10,704 nt of DNA from Actinomycetes bacterium. GTDB lineage: Bacteria > Actinomycetota > Acidimicrobiia > Acidimicrobiales > RAAP-2. Under the pieces are notes generated by a model. It saw only the letters and a list, made by a program, of their open reading frames with translations, did no database searches and was not told where the DNA came from. Position numbers and translations under genes: made by a program. The stretch is taken from the NCBI GenBank assembly GCA_021781315.1, contig JAJXXB010000265.1:1-10704 (forward strand), given 5' to 3'. Positions 1 through 6,490 of the stretch are shown here, in pieces. Numbering within the stretch: the stretch's first letter is position 1; every line of letters starts with the position of its first letter.

Positions 1-59
1 GGCGTCGCCGACAGGTCCATTCGCAGCCTCGCACCTCGCGAGAGGGCACGCACAACGTC

Positions 60-1232
60 GTGGCCCTGGTGTGTCAGCGTGAGATCCGCCAGCGCGTGCG
101 CGGTCGAATGTTTCGCGTCGCCACTGTCGTGATCCTCCTCGGCGTCGGAGCGGCGATCGTGATCCCCTCGCTGCATCGCGGCCACACGCCGACCGAGCGC
201 GTGGGAGTGGTCGGAAGCCTGGACGAGATCTCTCGCGCACGCGTCGCGGCGGCCGCCACGGGCGTGGGCGTCAAGCTGCGCTTCTCGTCGATGACGACGC
301 TGGCGGCGGCCACGTCGGCGCTGGACGCGGGGACCATCGACCTGGCGATCGTCAACGGCGACTCGCTCAAGGTGAAAGATCCCCTCTCGCCCACCAGCAC
401 CTCGAGCGCCACGCAGTTCGTGCGTGGCGTCGCCGTGGCCTTGGGCATTGCCCGCGCCCAGTCGGCCGCGGGACTTAGCAAGAGTCAGATCGCGACGCTC
501 GCACGGGCGACGCCCTTGCCGATCACCAGCGTGCACCCGGGCAAGAGCGGTCGAGCGGCCGATCCCACCTCGATCGTTGGCGTCATCTTGATCTTCATCA
601 TGCTCTCGCAGTACCTGGGCTGGATCCTCGTCGGGGTCATGGAGGAGAAGTCCAGTCGCATCGTCGAGGTCCTGCTCGCCACGGTGCGCCCGATCCAGGT
701 CGTGACGGGCAAGGTCCTCGGCATCGGCCTGGTGGCCTTCGCCCAGGCGGGGATCATCCTCGCCTGGGCCCTCGTCCTGGCCCGGATCGTCGGCTCGAAC
801 CTGATCCACGGCACGGCGCCCTGGGCGCTCGTGAGCATCCTCGTCTGGCTGGTGCTCGGCTACTCCTTCTACTGCTGGATCTACGCGGCCGCCGGCTCGA
901 TGGTCGAGCGCCAAGACCAGGCCCAGACCCTGGCCTTCCCCCTCACGCTGCCGCTCATCTTCGGCTACGTGATCTCCCTGACCACCGCGAGTTCGGGCAC
1001 CGCGGCCGGCTGGTTCAAGGTCTTCGCCTACATACCCTTCACCGCGCCCTTCGCGATGCCCACCCTCGTCGGCCTGGGCGAGGCCACCTGGTGGCAGTTC
1101 AGCGCCGCGGTCGCCATCGACATCGTCTGCACGATCGCGATCGCCCGCGGCGCGGCGCTCGTCTACCGACGCGCGATCCTGCGCACGGGCTCGCGGGTGA
1201 AGATCCGCGAACTGCGCCTGCGCGCGCACTAG
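60..1232 (+). CDS. ABC-2 type transporter permease (NatB-like)
   Basis: Membrane subunit of an ABC exporter of the ABC2_membrane_3/NatB type, about 390 aa. The N-terminus (REIRQRVRGR, residues 8-17) is the usual cytoplasmic entry of this family. TM1 is at about 19-37, followed by an extracytoplasmic domain of about 130 residues (38-168). A C-terminal membrane block has helices near 171-194, 217-243, 255-280, 290-309 and 348-370. The stretch after TM2, EEKSSRIVEVLLATVRP (195-211), then GKVLGIG (217-223), is the family hallmark. The transported substrate is unknown; NatB proteins are linked to Na+ or drug export, but specificity cannot be read here. The ATPase partner is not in the window and would be expected just upstream. 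GTG at 60 is the chosen start, with AGAGGG at 41-46 rather far away. The frame stays open to base 3, so the true start could lie further upstream or outside the window. Bases 1-59 hold no other gene I can identify. Confidence 0.88.
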   Translation: MALVCQREIRQRVRGRMFRVATVVILLGVGAAIVIPSLHRGHTPTERVGVVGSLDEISRARVAAAATGVGVKLRFSSMTTLAAATSALDAGTIDLAIVNGDSLKVKDPLSPTSTSSATQFVRGVAVALGIARAQSAAGLSKSQIATLARATPLPITSVHPGKSGRAADPTSIVGVILIFIMLSQYLGWILVGVMEEKSSRIVEVLLATVRPIQVVTGKVLGIGLVAFAQAGIILAWALVLARIVGSNLIHGTAPWALVSILVWLVLGYSFYCWIYAAAGSMVERQDQAQTLAFPLTLPLIFGYVISLTTASSGTAAGWFKVFAYIPFTAPFAMPTLVGLGEATWWQFSAAVAIDIVCTIAIARGAALVYRRAILRTGSRVKIRELRLRAH

Positions 1233-1251
1233 TTCCACGTGGTCGCTCGCC

Positions 1252-1278
1252 CGCGCCCGTCGGGGCGTCACGGGCGCG
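1252..1278 (+). terminator. GC-rich hairpin, probable terminator of the permease gene
   Basis: A perfect 9-bp inverted repeat: CGCGCCCGT at 1252-1260 pairs with ACGGGCGCG at 1270-1278 around a 9-base loop. It starts 19 bases after the permease stop. Only two T residues follow, so it is not a textbook intrinsic terminator, but such short-tailed hairpins are common in high-GC actinobacteria. It lies immediately upstream of the -10-like box of the next gene and would occupy that promoter's -35 region. Confidence 0.5.
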
Positions 1279-1282
1279 TTGG

Positions 1283-1288
1283 TAGGCT
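1283..1288 (+). promoter_or_regulatory. -10 box (TAGGCT), probable leaderless promoter of the LCP gene
   Basis: TAGGCT fits the actinobacterial TANNNT -10 consensus. Its last T is 5 bases before the ATG at 1294, placing transcription start at or next to the A of the ATG. There is no Shine-Dalgarno sequence between them and no convincing -35 hexamer upstream. Confidence 0.45.
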
Positions 1289-1293
1289 GAAGC

Positions 1294-2649
1294 ATGGCCG
1301 ACGAACCCCGCAGTCGGCGGCGCCAAAGTTCTCCCCCGGCCCGAGCCAGCGATGACGGCCCCGCCTCGGCGGATGCGACGCCGCGCCAACGCCCGCGCGC
1401 CGCGCACGCTCGTCGCGGGCATCGAAGATGGCGCAACTGGGCGATCGCGGGTGTCGCCCTCGTCGTGGTGCTCGTCGCGGGCGCGGGCGCGGCCTACCTC
1501 TACGCCCGGCACCGCTTCGACGCGATCCCCAAGCTCACGGTGCATCACGAGACCTACGCGGTCCCGGGCAAGCCCTTCAACATCCTCGAGATCGGCTCGG
1601 ACTCGCGCGTCGGCCTCTCGGGCGCGCTGGCCCGCCAGACGGGTGCCTCCACGGGCCAGGTGTCCGGCCAGCGCAGCGACGTCGTCAAGATCATGCACGT
1701 CGATCCCAACGCCGGGACGATCTCGATCCTGTCCATCCCGCGCGACACGACCGTGACGCTGCTCGCCAACCAGTCGCTCTACGGCAAGTTCAACCGCATC
1801 AACGTCAACTACGGCTCGGGTCCCTCGCTCCTCGCCCAGACCATCACCGCCAACTTCGGGATTCCCATCAACTACACGGTCCAGGTCAGCTTCGGCGGAC
1901 TGGTCAACGCGGCCGAGGCCATCGGCGGCGTCTACCTCGACTTCCCCTACCCCGCCCACGACTCCTATTCGGGACTGCACATCGTCCACGCCGGTTGCCA
2001 GTTGGTCAACGGCGCGGCCGCGCTCGCGGTGGCGCGCAGCCGCCACTACTACTACAACATCAAAGGCAACGGCGTCTGGCCGAAGAACGCGATCAACCTC
2101 ACCTACGCCCAGCTGGCCCAGGACGGCTGGATCTACGACGGCACGAGCGACTACGGGCGCATCGACCGCCAGAACGCGTTCCTGCGTGCGATGATCAATC
2201 GCGTCAAGGGCAAACTCGGCAATCCCCTCGCGATGAACGACTTCCTCGCCTCGATCCCCCAGGGGGTCTCGATCGACGCGAAGTTCACGTTGAATCAGAT
2301 GATCGGCCTGGCTCTCAAGTTCCGCCACTTCAACCCGGCGAACATGAGGACCTACACCCTCGCCACCACCGGCGCGACGGTCAACGGTGCCGACCTCCTC
2401 TTCGTCCAACAGCCCGCCGCCCAACAGATGCTCGTCGACATCTTCGGCTCCGAACTCGTCGCCCCTACCAACCCGCCGCCCAACGAGGCGTTCCAGACGC
2501 CGCCCCCGCCGGCCATCACGACCACCACCGTGGCGAGCCACCCCACAACGTCGGCGCCAACCCATGCTTCGGCTACCTCGACGACGTCGACCACCCTGCC
2601 CACGACGGCGACGCCGTCCTTCGATCCTGTGCCGTGCGCCGGTCCCTAG
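1294..2649 (+). CDS. LytR-CpsA-Psr (LCP) family cell-wall glycopolymer ligase
   Basis: Membrane-anchored enzyme that, by family knowledge, transfers polyprenyl-pyrophosphate-linked glycopolymers (arabinogalactan or teichoic-acid-like chains) onto peptidoglycan outside the cell. The 451-aa protein has a basic cytoplasmic N-terminus (1-47), one TM helix (about 49-71) and the LCP catalytic domain (about 95-300). LCP signatures visible are GSDSR (101-105), RSDVV (127-131), SIPRDT (147-152, with the phosphate-binding Arg and Asp), GKFNRINVNYGSG (164-176), GGVYLDFP (211-218), AVARSRH (245-251) and DYGRIDRQNAF (286-296). About 35 extra residues sit between AVARSRH and DYGRIDRQ, which are usually close together. 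The last 60 residues are Pro/Thr/Ser-rich, probably a wall-spanning tail. ATG at 1294 fits the -10 box just upstream. It is single-gene by spacing, with a hairpin before it and a separate promoter after it. The physiological polymer is unknown. Confidence 0.93.
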   Translation: MADEPRSRRRQSSPPARASDDGPASADATPRQRPRAAHARRGHRRWRNWAIAGVALVVVLVAGAGAAYLYARHRFDAIPKLTVHHETYAVPGKPFNILEIGSDSRVGLSGALARQTGASTGQVSGQRSDVVKIMHVDPNAGTISILSIPRDTTVTLLANQSLYGKFNRINVNYGSGPSLLAQTITANFGIPINYTVQVSFGGLVNAAEAIGGVYLDFPYPAHDSYSGLHIVHAGCQLVNGAAALAVARSRHYYYNIKGNGVWPKNAINLTYAQLAQDGWIYDGTSDYGRIDRQNAFLRAMINRVKGKLGNPLAMNDFLASIPQGVSIDAKFTLNQMIGLALKFRHFNPANMRTYTLATTGATVNGADLLFVQQPAAQQMLVDIFGSELVAPTNPPPNEAFQTPPPPAITTTTVASHPTTSAPTHASATSTTSTTLPTTATPSFDPVPCAGP

Positions 2650-2690
2650 GGCGAACGTCGCTGCGCCGCCCCACCCCTACGTGACGCACA

Positions 2691-2696
2691 TAGAGT
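2691..2696 (+). promoter_or_regulatory. -10 box (TAGAGT), probable leaderless promoter of the GNAT gene
   Basis: TAGAGT matches TANNNT and ends 7 bases before the ATG at 2704. The intervening bases TTCCACG contain no ribosome binding site, so the transcript would begin at or one base before the start codon. No clear -35 element is visible in the 54-base gap after the LCP gene. Confidence 0.42.
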
Positions 2697-2703
2697 TTCC
2701 ACG

Positions 2704-3237
2704 ATGGAACTCCCTGACGATGTCGAGACACCACGGCTTCGACTGAGATCCCTCACGGCCCAGACCGTGGAGAGGCTGCTCGATGGCGACGTCACGGGCG
2801 CCTCGCAGATTCAGGGCTCCGCCTTTAGCGAACACTTCCTCGAGTCGGTCAACGAGACCTTTCTCAAAATCCACCTCGAAGGGCTACGTCGACACCCGTC
2901 CGACCCTGGGTGGTTCGTGCGCGCCATCACCCGCAAGGACGACGGCCTCATCGTCGGCCACTGCGGATTCCACGGCGCGCCCCAGGACATCGGCCGCGCC
3001 GAGATCGGCTACACGATCTTTCCGCCCTATCGGCGCTGCGGCTACGGCGCCGAGGCCGCCCAGGGACTCGTGGAGTGGGCGCGACTGCGACGCGCGCCCG
3101 CCGTGGTCGCGGCCGTGTCGGTGACCAACGTCGCCTCCATCGGACTGGTGACCAAACTCGGCTTTCGGGCCTCGGGCGTCGTGAGAACGCCCTCGGGCGA
3201 CGAAGAGTTCGTCTTCGAACTGCCCCTCGCCGAGTGA
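2704..3237 (+). CDS. GNAT family N-acetyltransferase (RimJ/RimL-like)
   Basis: A 177-aa single-domain acetyltransferase of the Acetyltransf_3 (RimJ/RimL) branch, which moves an acetyl group from acetyl-CoA to an amine on a protein N-terminus or small molecule. The N-terminus ETPRLRLRSLT (8-18) is the usual opening strand of this branch. The acetyl-CoA pyrophosphate loop (motif A) is YRRCGYGAEAA (109-119), preceded by the strand AEIGYTIFPP (99-108). TNVASIGLVTKLGF (141-154) is the standard motif B segment, in which an Asn followed by a helix and L/K-GF closes the site. The acceptor cannot be told from sequence. It has its own promoter-like box and converges on the next gene with only 10 bases between stop codons, so an operon link to either neighbour is unlikely. 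Confidence 0.9.
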   Translation: MELPDDVETPRLRLRSLTAQTVERLLDGDVTGASQIQGSAFSEHFLESVNETFLKIHLEGLRRHPSDPGWFVRAITRKDDGLIVGHCGFHGAPQDIGRAEIGYTIFPPYRRCGYGAEAAQGLVEWARLRRAPAVVAAVSVTNVASIGLVTKLGFRASGVVRTPSGDEEFVFELPLAE

Positions 3238-3247
3238 GGTCGCATAC

Positions 3248-4933
3248 TCACGTTGACGCGCGACTGGCGCGCACGTAGGACACGGTGACGCTGAGGCTGC
3301 GCGTGCACACATCGATGGGCCGCCCAAGAGGCACCACGAACTGCGACGGGGAGCCGAAGGCGACCTCGAGACTCGTCGCGCGCTGGGCCGCGCACGGAAC
3401 GGCGGCTGGCGGAATCGAATTCACGTACAGGGGAACGTCGGCCGCCTCGCCGGGGGCCAGTACCACGAAGTTCCCAGTGGACGTGAGGAGCGTCGTGGTG
3501 CCCGCGGGCCCCACGGCGCGCCCGAGGGCGGTGGGCTGGATGAGGGGGGCGCCATCGAGGTAACAGGGACCCGTGCCGTGATTGGTGAAGCGAAGCGAGG
3601 TCGACGCCACGCCGCCGAGGGTGGCGTGGCGCAGGTGAACGCTGGTGGTGCGTGCCGTGCAGATGTCGACGCCTCGATAGGGCCCCGCGGCCAACGCTGG
3701 AAGGACGTGGAAGTTGATCCCATCGGCGGTCACGAACACGGCGCCCTGGAAGACTTGGTAGATCGCCGCGGTGGGCCCGACGTCCGAGATCCATCCGGGA
3801 CTACCCCCGCTGTAGCCCACGGCGTCCACTGACGACCACGTGGTGCCCCCGTCCGTGCTCTCGACCAGTCCCCCCGCCGGATTCAAGAGCACGCCGTAGA
3901 GGAGTCGGCCGTTGCCGCTCGGAATGACGTAGACCTCGGTTCCCCCGAGGTTGCCCACCACATTGCGCATCGGTGTGTCGTCGAGCACCGTCGACCACGA
4001 CGCGCCGTCACTCGAACTGCGGAACATCTTGGCCGTGAAGTGATACATCCCGTAGTCGTGAAAGCAGGTGAGGAGCCAGCCTCGACTATTCACGATCAAC
4101 TGACCGATGAACAATCCGCTACACGGATTGACGAGCGTCGACCACCGTTGGCCACCGTCGTGGGTCGCAAGGAGCGAGGTCCCGATCGTCGTGCCACCGT
4201 TGCTCTGGCTGACGACATCGATCGTGGCGGACACGGCGGCGAGCAGCGTTGCTCCCTGGTGGAAACGAGAGCGCCGTACCGGAATCGTTCGCACCGCGTC
4301 GGGCACCGCCGAGCCCACTCGAAAGAGTTCCAGCGCGCTCGAGCAGGGCCGCGGCAACACTGTCGTTGCACGCGGGCACCGAGTGCTAACGACACTCAGC
4401 GTGCGCCCGCTCATCGCGTAGCCCGACGCCGTTCCTGCCACCACGAGCCGCGTCCAGCTGCGACCGGCGTCGAGCGTTTCGTAGAGGGGCGACCCCGCGA
4501 CACTGACGTAGCCGACCCGACGACTTGCGAAGTCAATCGACTGATCGTTGCCGACGCCAGAGAAGTCGCTGAAGATCGGGTAGAAGTCGATGGTCGATGG
4601 CAACGCGCTGACGATGCGCCACGAGCGGGCTTGGTCGGTGGTGCGCACGAGGTAGTAGCGAAAGTGGTCAGCGCCCAGGGGGCGCGTGGCCAGGGCGTAG
4701 CCCAACGACCCCGACACCATGTCGATCTGATCCAACTGGCTGACGCCACCGAGGGCGGTGTTTGTCAGGGGCGATCCAAGGGTTACCGTCGCCGCGGCCG
4801 CTCTACCGTTCACCCTCGTCCTCGCCGGGGCGACAACGAACGCGCCCACCGTGGCCACGAGTGCGAGGACGAGCACGACGACGCCCGCGACGGACCAGGA
4901 GCGATGCGTCGTCGGCAGCGTCAACTCGGTCAC
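3248..4933 (-). CDS. Membrane-anchored YCF48/Asp-box repeat protein with DUF4232-like C-terminal domain
   Basis: An extracytoplasmic protein of about 561 aa from the preferred GTG at 4933, with no enzymatic function I can assign. It has a short cytoplasmic start, one TM anchor or signal anchor (about residues 14-35), and a repeat region to about residue 420. Five Asp-box-like turns (S/T-x-D-x-G-x-x-W) are seen, for example TTDQARSW, TLDAGRSW, THDGGQRW, SSSDGASW and STDGGTTW. These mark BNR/YCF48-type beta-propeller blades. From about residue 422 the pattern (DICTARTTSV..., LRFTNHGTGPCYLDGAP, then LAPGEAADVPLY) resembles DUF4232, an Ig-like domain of actinobacterial secreted proteins. The paired Cys residues there could form disulfides. 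An in-frame GTG at 4954 would add 7 residues, but the -10-like box lies inside that extension, which favours 4933. Neither start has a ribosome binding site. The gene runs divergently from the lyase cluster and converges on the GNAT gene. Confidence 0.82.
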   Translation of the reverse strand: MTELTLPTTHRSWSVAGVVVLVLALVATVGAFVVAPARTRVNGRAAAATVTLGSPLTNTALGGVSQLDQIDMVSGSLGYALATRPLGADHFRYYLVRTTDQARSWRIVSALPSTIDFYPIFSDFSGVGNDQSIDFASRRVGYVSVAGSPLYETLDAGRSWTRLVVAGTASGYAMSGRTLSVVSTRCPRATTVLPRPCSSALELFRVGSAVPDAVRTIPVRRSRFHQGATLLAAVSATIDVVSQSNGGTTIGTSLLATHDGGQRWSTLVNPCSGLFIGQLIVNSRGWLLTCFHDYGMYHFTAKMFRSSSDGASWSTVLDDTPMRNVVGNLGGTEVYVIPSGNGRLLYGVLLNPAGGLVESTDGGTTWSSVDAVGYSGGSPGWISDVGPTAAIYQVFQGAVFVTADGINFHVLPALAAGPYRGVDICTARTTSVHLRHATLGGVASTSLRFTNHGTGPCYLDGAPLIQPTALGRAVGPAGTTTLLTSTGNFVVLAPGEAADVPLYVNSIPPAAVPCAAQRATSLEVAFGSPSQFVVPLGRPIDVCTRSLSVTVSYVRASRAST

Positions 4934-4941
4934 AAAGTCCG

Positions 4942-4947
4942 ACCCTA
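4942..4947 (-). promoter_or_regulatory. -10 box (TAGGGT on minus strand) for the Asp-box protein gene
   Basis: Read on the minus strand, TAGGGT is followed after 8 bases by the GTG at 4933, with no Shine-Dalgarno sequence between. This is the same arrangement as at 1283, 2691 and 9913, and it supports the shorter start. A -35 hexamer is not evident. Confidence 0.38.
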
Positions 4948-5028
4948 GGCCCACCGATCGGGCTTTCCACGGCGCCCCTCGCGCGCGCTCGAGGTGCCGT
5001 GAAGGCGGATCCGGCCGCCAGCGGCGCG

Positions 5029-5075
5029 GAGATCTCGCGAGTCGAGACCAGCGGACGTGCTCGAGTCCTCGAGAC
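5029..5075. promoter_or_regulatory. Palindrome cluster in the divergent intergenic region, candidate operator
   Basis: The divergent gap between the two genes starting at 4933 (-) and 5117 (+) contains overlapping palindromes: GAGATCTC (5029-5036), CTCGCGAG (5034-5041) and the tandem pair CTCGAG-TC-CTCGAG (5060-5073). TCGAGAC is repeated directly at 5042-5048 and 5069-5075. Another CTCGAG lies at 4988-4993. The tandem pair sits just upstream of the -10-like box at 5091, where a repressor or activator could act. No regulator gene is in the window, and short palindromes of this kind are frequent in GC-rich DNA, so this is only a candidate. Confidence 0.25.
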
Positions 5076-5090
5076 GGTTCTGGCGCGCTC

Positions 5091-5113
5091 TACGCTCTGG
5101 GGAACCAAGGAGG
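5091..5113 (+). promoter_or_regulatory. -10 box and ribosome binding site of the lyase-kinase cluster
   Basis: TACGCT (5091-5096) fits TANNNT and would start transcription near 5102-5104, giving a leader of about 13-15 bases. That leader contains AGGAGG (5108-5113), the strongest Shine-Dalgarno sequence in the window, 3 bases from the ATG at 5117. This ribosome binding site decides the start against the in-frame GTG at 5057. Confidence 0.5.
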
Positions 5114-5116
5114 GAC

Positions 5117-6490
5117 ATGAGTGAATTCCCCTACGCCGAGCGCTTCGCGGTGCATCGCGCGCTGCCCGAGGCGGGCGAGGATCGCGACGCGATCCTCTCG
5201 ACACTCGCGGCGATGGCCGCGGCCGAGGACCCCACCTGGGAGAGTGGCCAGTGCTCGGGCACGATGTACTGCGGCGACCACGAGCACTACGAGTTCCTGA
5301 ACGAGGCGTTCGGCCACTTCTCCCACGTCAACTCCCTCCAGCGCGACATGTGCCCGAGTTCGACCAAGTTCGAGTCCGAGATCATCGCCATGACCCTCGA
5401 CCTACTCGGGGCCTCGAACGTGACCGGCACCCAGCCCGCGGGACTCGTCACCTCGGGCGGCACCGGCTCGATCCTGCACGCCGTGCTCGCCTATCGCGAC
5501 GCGCGTCCCGACGTGGTGCGACCCAACATCATCAAGCCCGAGACGGCGCATCCGGCCTTCGCCAAGGCCGGGCACCTCTTCGGCGTCGAGGTGCGCGTCG
5601 CCCCCATCGATCCGCTCACGACCCAGGTGGATCTCGACTGGGTCGCCGAGCACGTTGATGACTCGACCATCGCCCTCGTGGGCTCGGCCTGCAACTACGG
5701 CTACGGCACGGTCGATCCGATAGCCGAACTCGGCGAGCTGGCCCTTGAACGCGGGGTGGGCCTGCACGTCGACGCCTGCCTCGGAGGCTTCCTGCTGCCC
5801 TTCGGGCGCGAGCTCGGCTACGACATCCCGGCCTTCGACTACTCGGTGCCGGGGGTCACGACGATCTCGGCCGACACCCACAAGTACGGCTACGCGTTAA
5901 AGGGCACCAGCGTCGTCACCTTCGCCGACCAGCGACTTCGCAACGCGCAGTACTTCTACCAGACCGACTGGTCGGGCGGGAAGTACTGCTCGCCGGGCAT
6001 GGACGGCTCGCGCTCGGGCGGCCTGCTCGCCGCCACCTGGGCGGCGATGGTCTCCCTGGGCCGCGAGGGCTATCGGCGCTACGCCGCCGACATCTTCGCG
6101 ACGGCCGCCGCAATGCGCGAGGCCGTGGCCGAGCACGACGCGCTGCGCGTGATGGGAAGCCCCACGTTCCTCTTTTCCATCACGTCCGACGAGTTCGAGA
6201 TCTACCACGTCAACGACTTCCTGCGAACCCGCGGCTGGCGCCTCAACGGCCAGCAGTACCCCAACGCGATCCACATGGCCGTCACGCGCCCCCAGACCCA
6301 GCCCGGCGTCGTCGAACGCTGGCGCCACGACCTGGCCGACGCCGTTGCCTACGCGTCGACCAAGGGTTTCGAGCCCGCCCAGTCGGGCTCCATCTACGGC
6401 GGGGTCGCCGGCGGATCCACCAGCGAGGTCGACGACGTGGTCAAGTTCTTCATGGCCGACATGATGGACCACCAGATGTCCCTGCCGTGA
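5117..6490 (+). CDS. Sphingosine-1-phosphate lyase-like PLP-dependent enzyme
   Basis: A 457-aa fold-type I PLP enzyme of the group II decarboxylase superfamily, closest by motif order to sphingosine-1-phosphate lyase (SPL). SPL cleaves phosphorylated long-chain bases into phosphoethanolamine and a fatty aldehyde. Visible signatures in order are TSGGTGSIL (112-120, PLP phosphate loop), TAHPAFAKAGH (143-153, ring-stacking His145), HVDACLGGF (217-225, Asp219 to the pyridine N), SADTHKYGYALKG (251-263, Schiff-base Lys256), DWSGGKYCSPGMDGSRSGG (284-302) and GWRLNGQQYPNAIHMAVT (373-390). Blocks such as VDACLGGF and SADTHKYGYA are nearly those of human and bacterial SPL and less like those of glutamate or tyrosine decarboxylases. 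There is no N-terminal membrane helix, as expected for a bacterial soluble form. Its stop codon overlaps the kinase start, so the two are probably translationally coupled. The substrate is inferred; a decarboxylase or other retro-aldol lyase role remains possible. Confidence 0.85.
   Translation: MSEFPYAERFAVHRALPEAGEDRDAILSTLAAMAAAEDPTWESGQCSGTMYCGDHEHYEFLNEAFGHFSHVNSLQRDMCPSSTKFESEIIAMTLDLLGASNVTGTQPAGLVTSGGTGSILHAVLAYRDARPDVVRPNIIKPETAHPAFAKAGHLFGVEVRVAPIDPLTTQVDLDWVAEHVDDSTIALVGSACNYGYGTVDPIAELGELALERGVGLHVDACLGGFLLPFGRELGYDIPAFDYSVPGVTTISADTHKYGYALKGTSVVTFADQRLRNAQYFYQTDWSGGKYCSPGMDGSRSGGLLAATWAAMVSLGREGYRRYAADIFATAAAMREAVAEHDALRVMGSPTFLFSITSDEFEIYHVNDFLRTRGWRLNGQQYPNAIHMAVTRPQTQPGVVERWRHDLADAVAYASTKGFEPAQSGSIYGGVAGGSTSEVDDVVKFFMADMMDHQMSLP

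Noticed and set aside
1099..2565. A 488-codon open frame on the minus strand opposite the LCP gene
   Set aside because: It is Arg/Gly/Asp/Val-rich with no recognisable domain and mirrors a well-supported LCP gene; such antisense frames arise from high-GC third positions.
2644..2651. CCCTAGGG palindrome across the LCP stop codon as an operator
   Set aside because: A single 8-base palindrome with no partner and no relation to the -10-like box at 2691; likely chance.
3234..3251. GTGAG/CTCAC inverted repeat as a terminator between the GNAT and Asp-box genes
   Set aside because: Only a 5-bp stem with an 8-base loop and no T tract; too weak to call.
4040..4948. A 302-codon plus-strand open frame opposite the Asp-box protein
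   Set aside because: It is highly basic and low in hydrophobics with no motifs, whereas the opposite strand shows repeated Asp-box turns and a membrane anchor.
5057..5116. Upstream GTG at 5057 as the start of the SPL-like gene
   Set aside because: The ATG at 5117 has AGGAGG just before it, the added 20 residues are basic and outside family homology, and the putative -10 box would fall inside the coding region.
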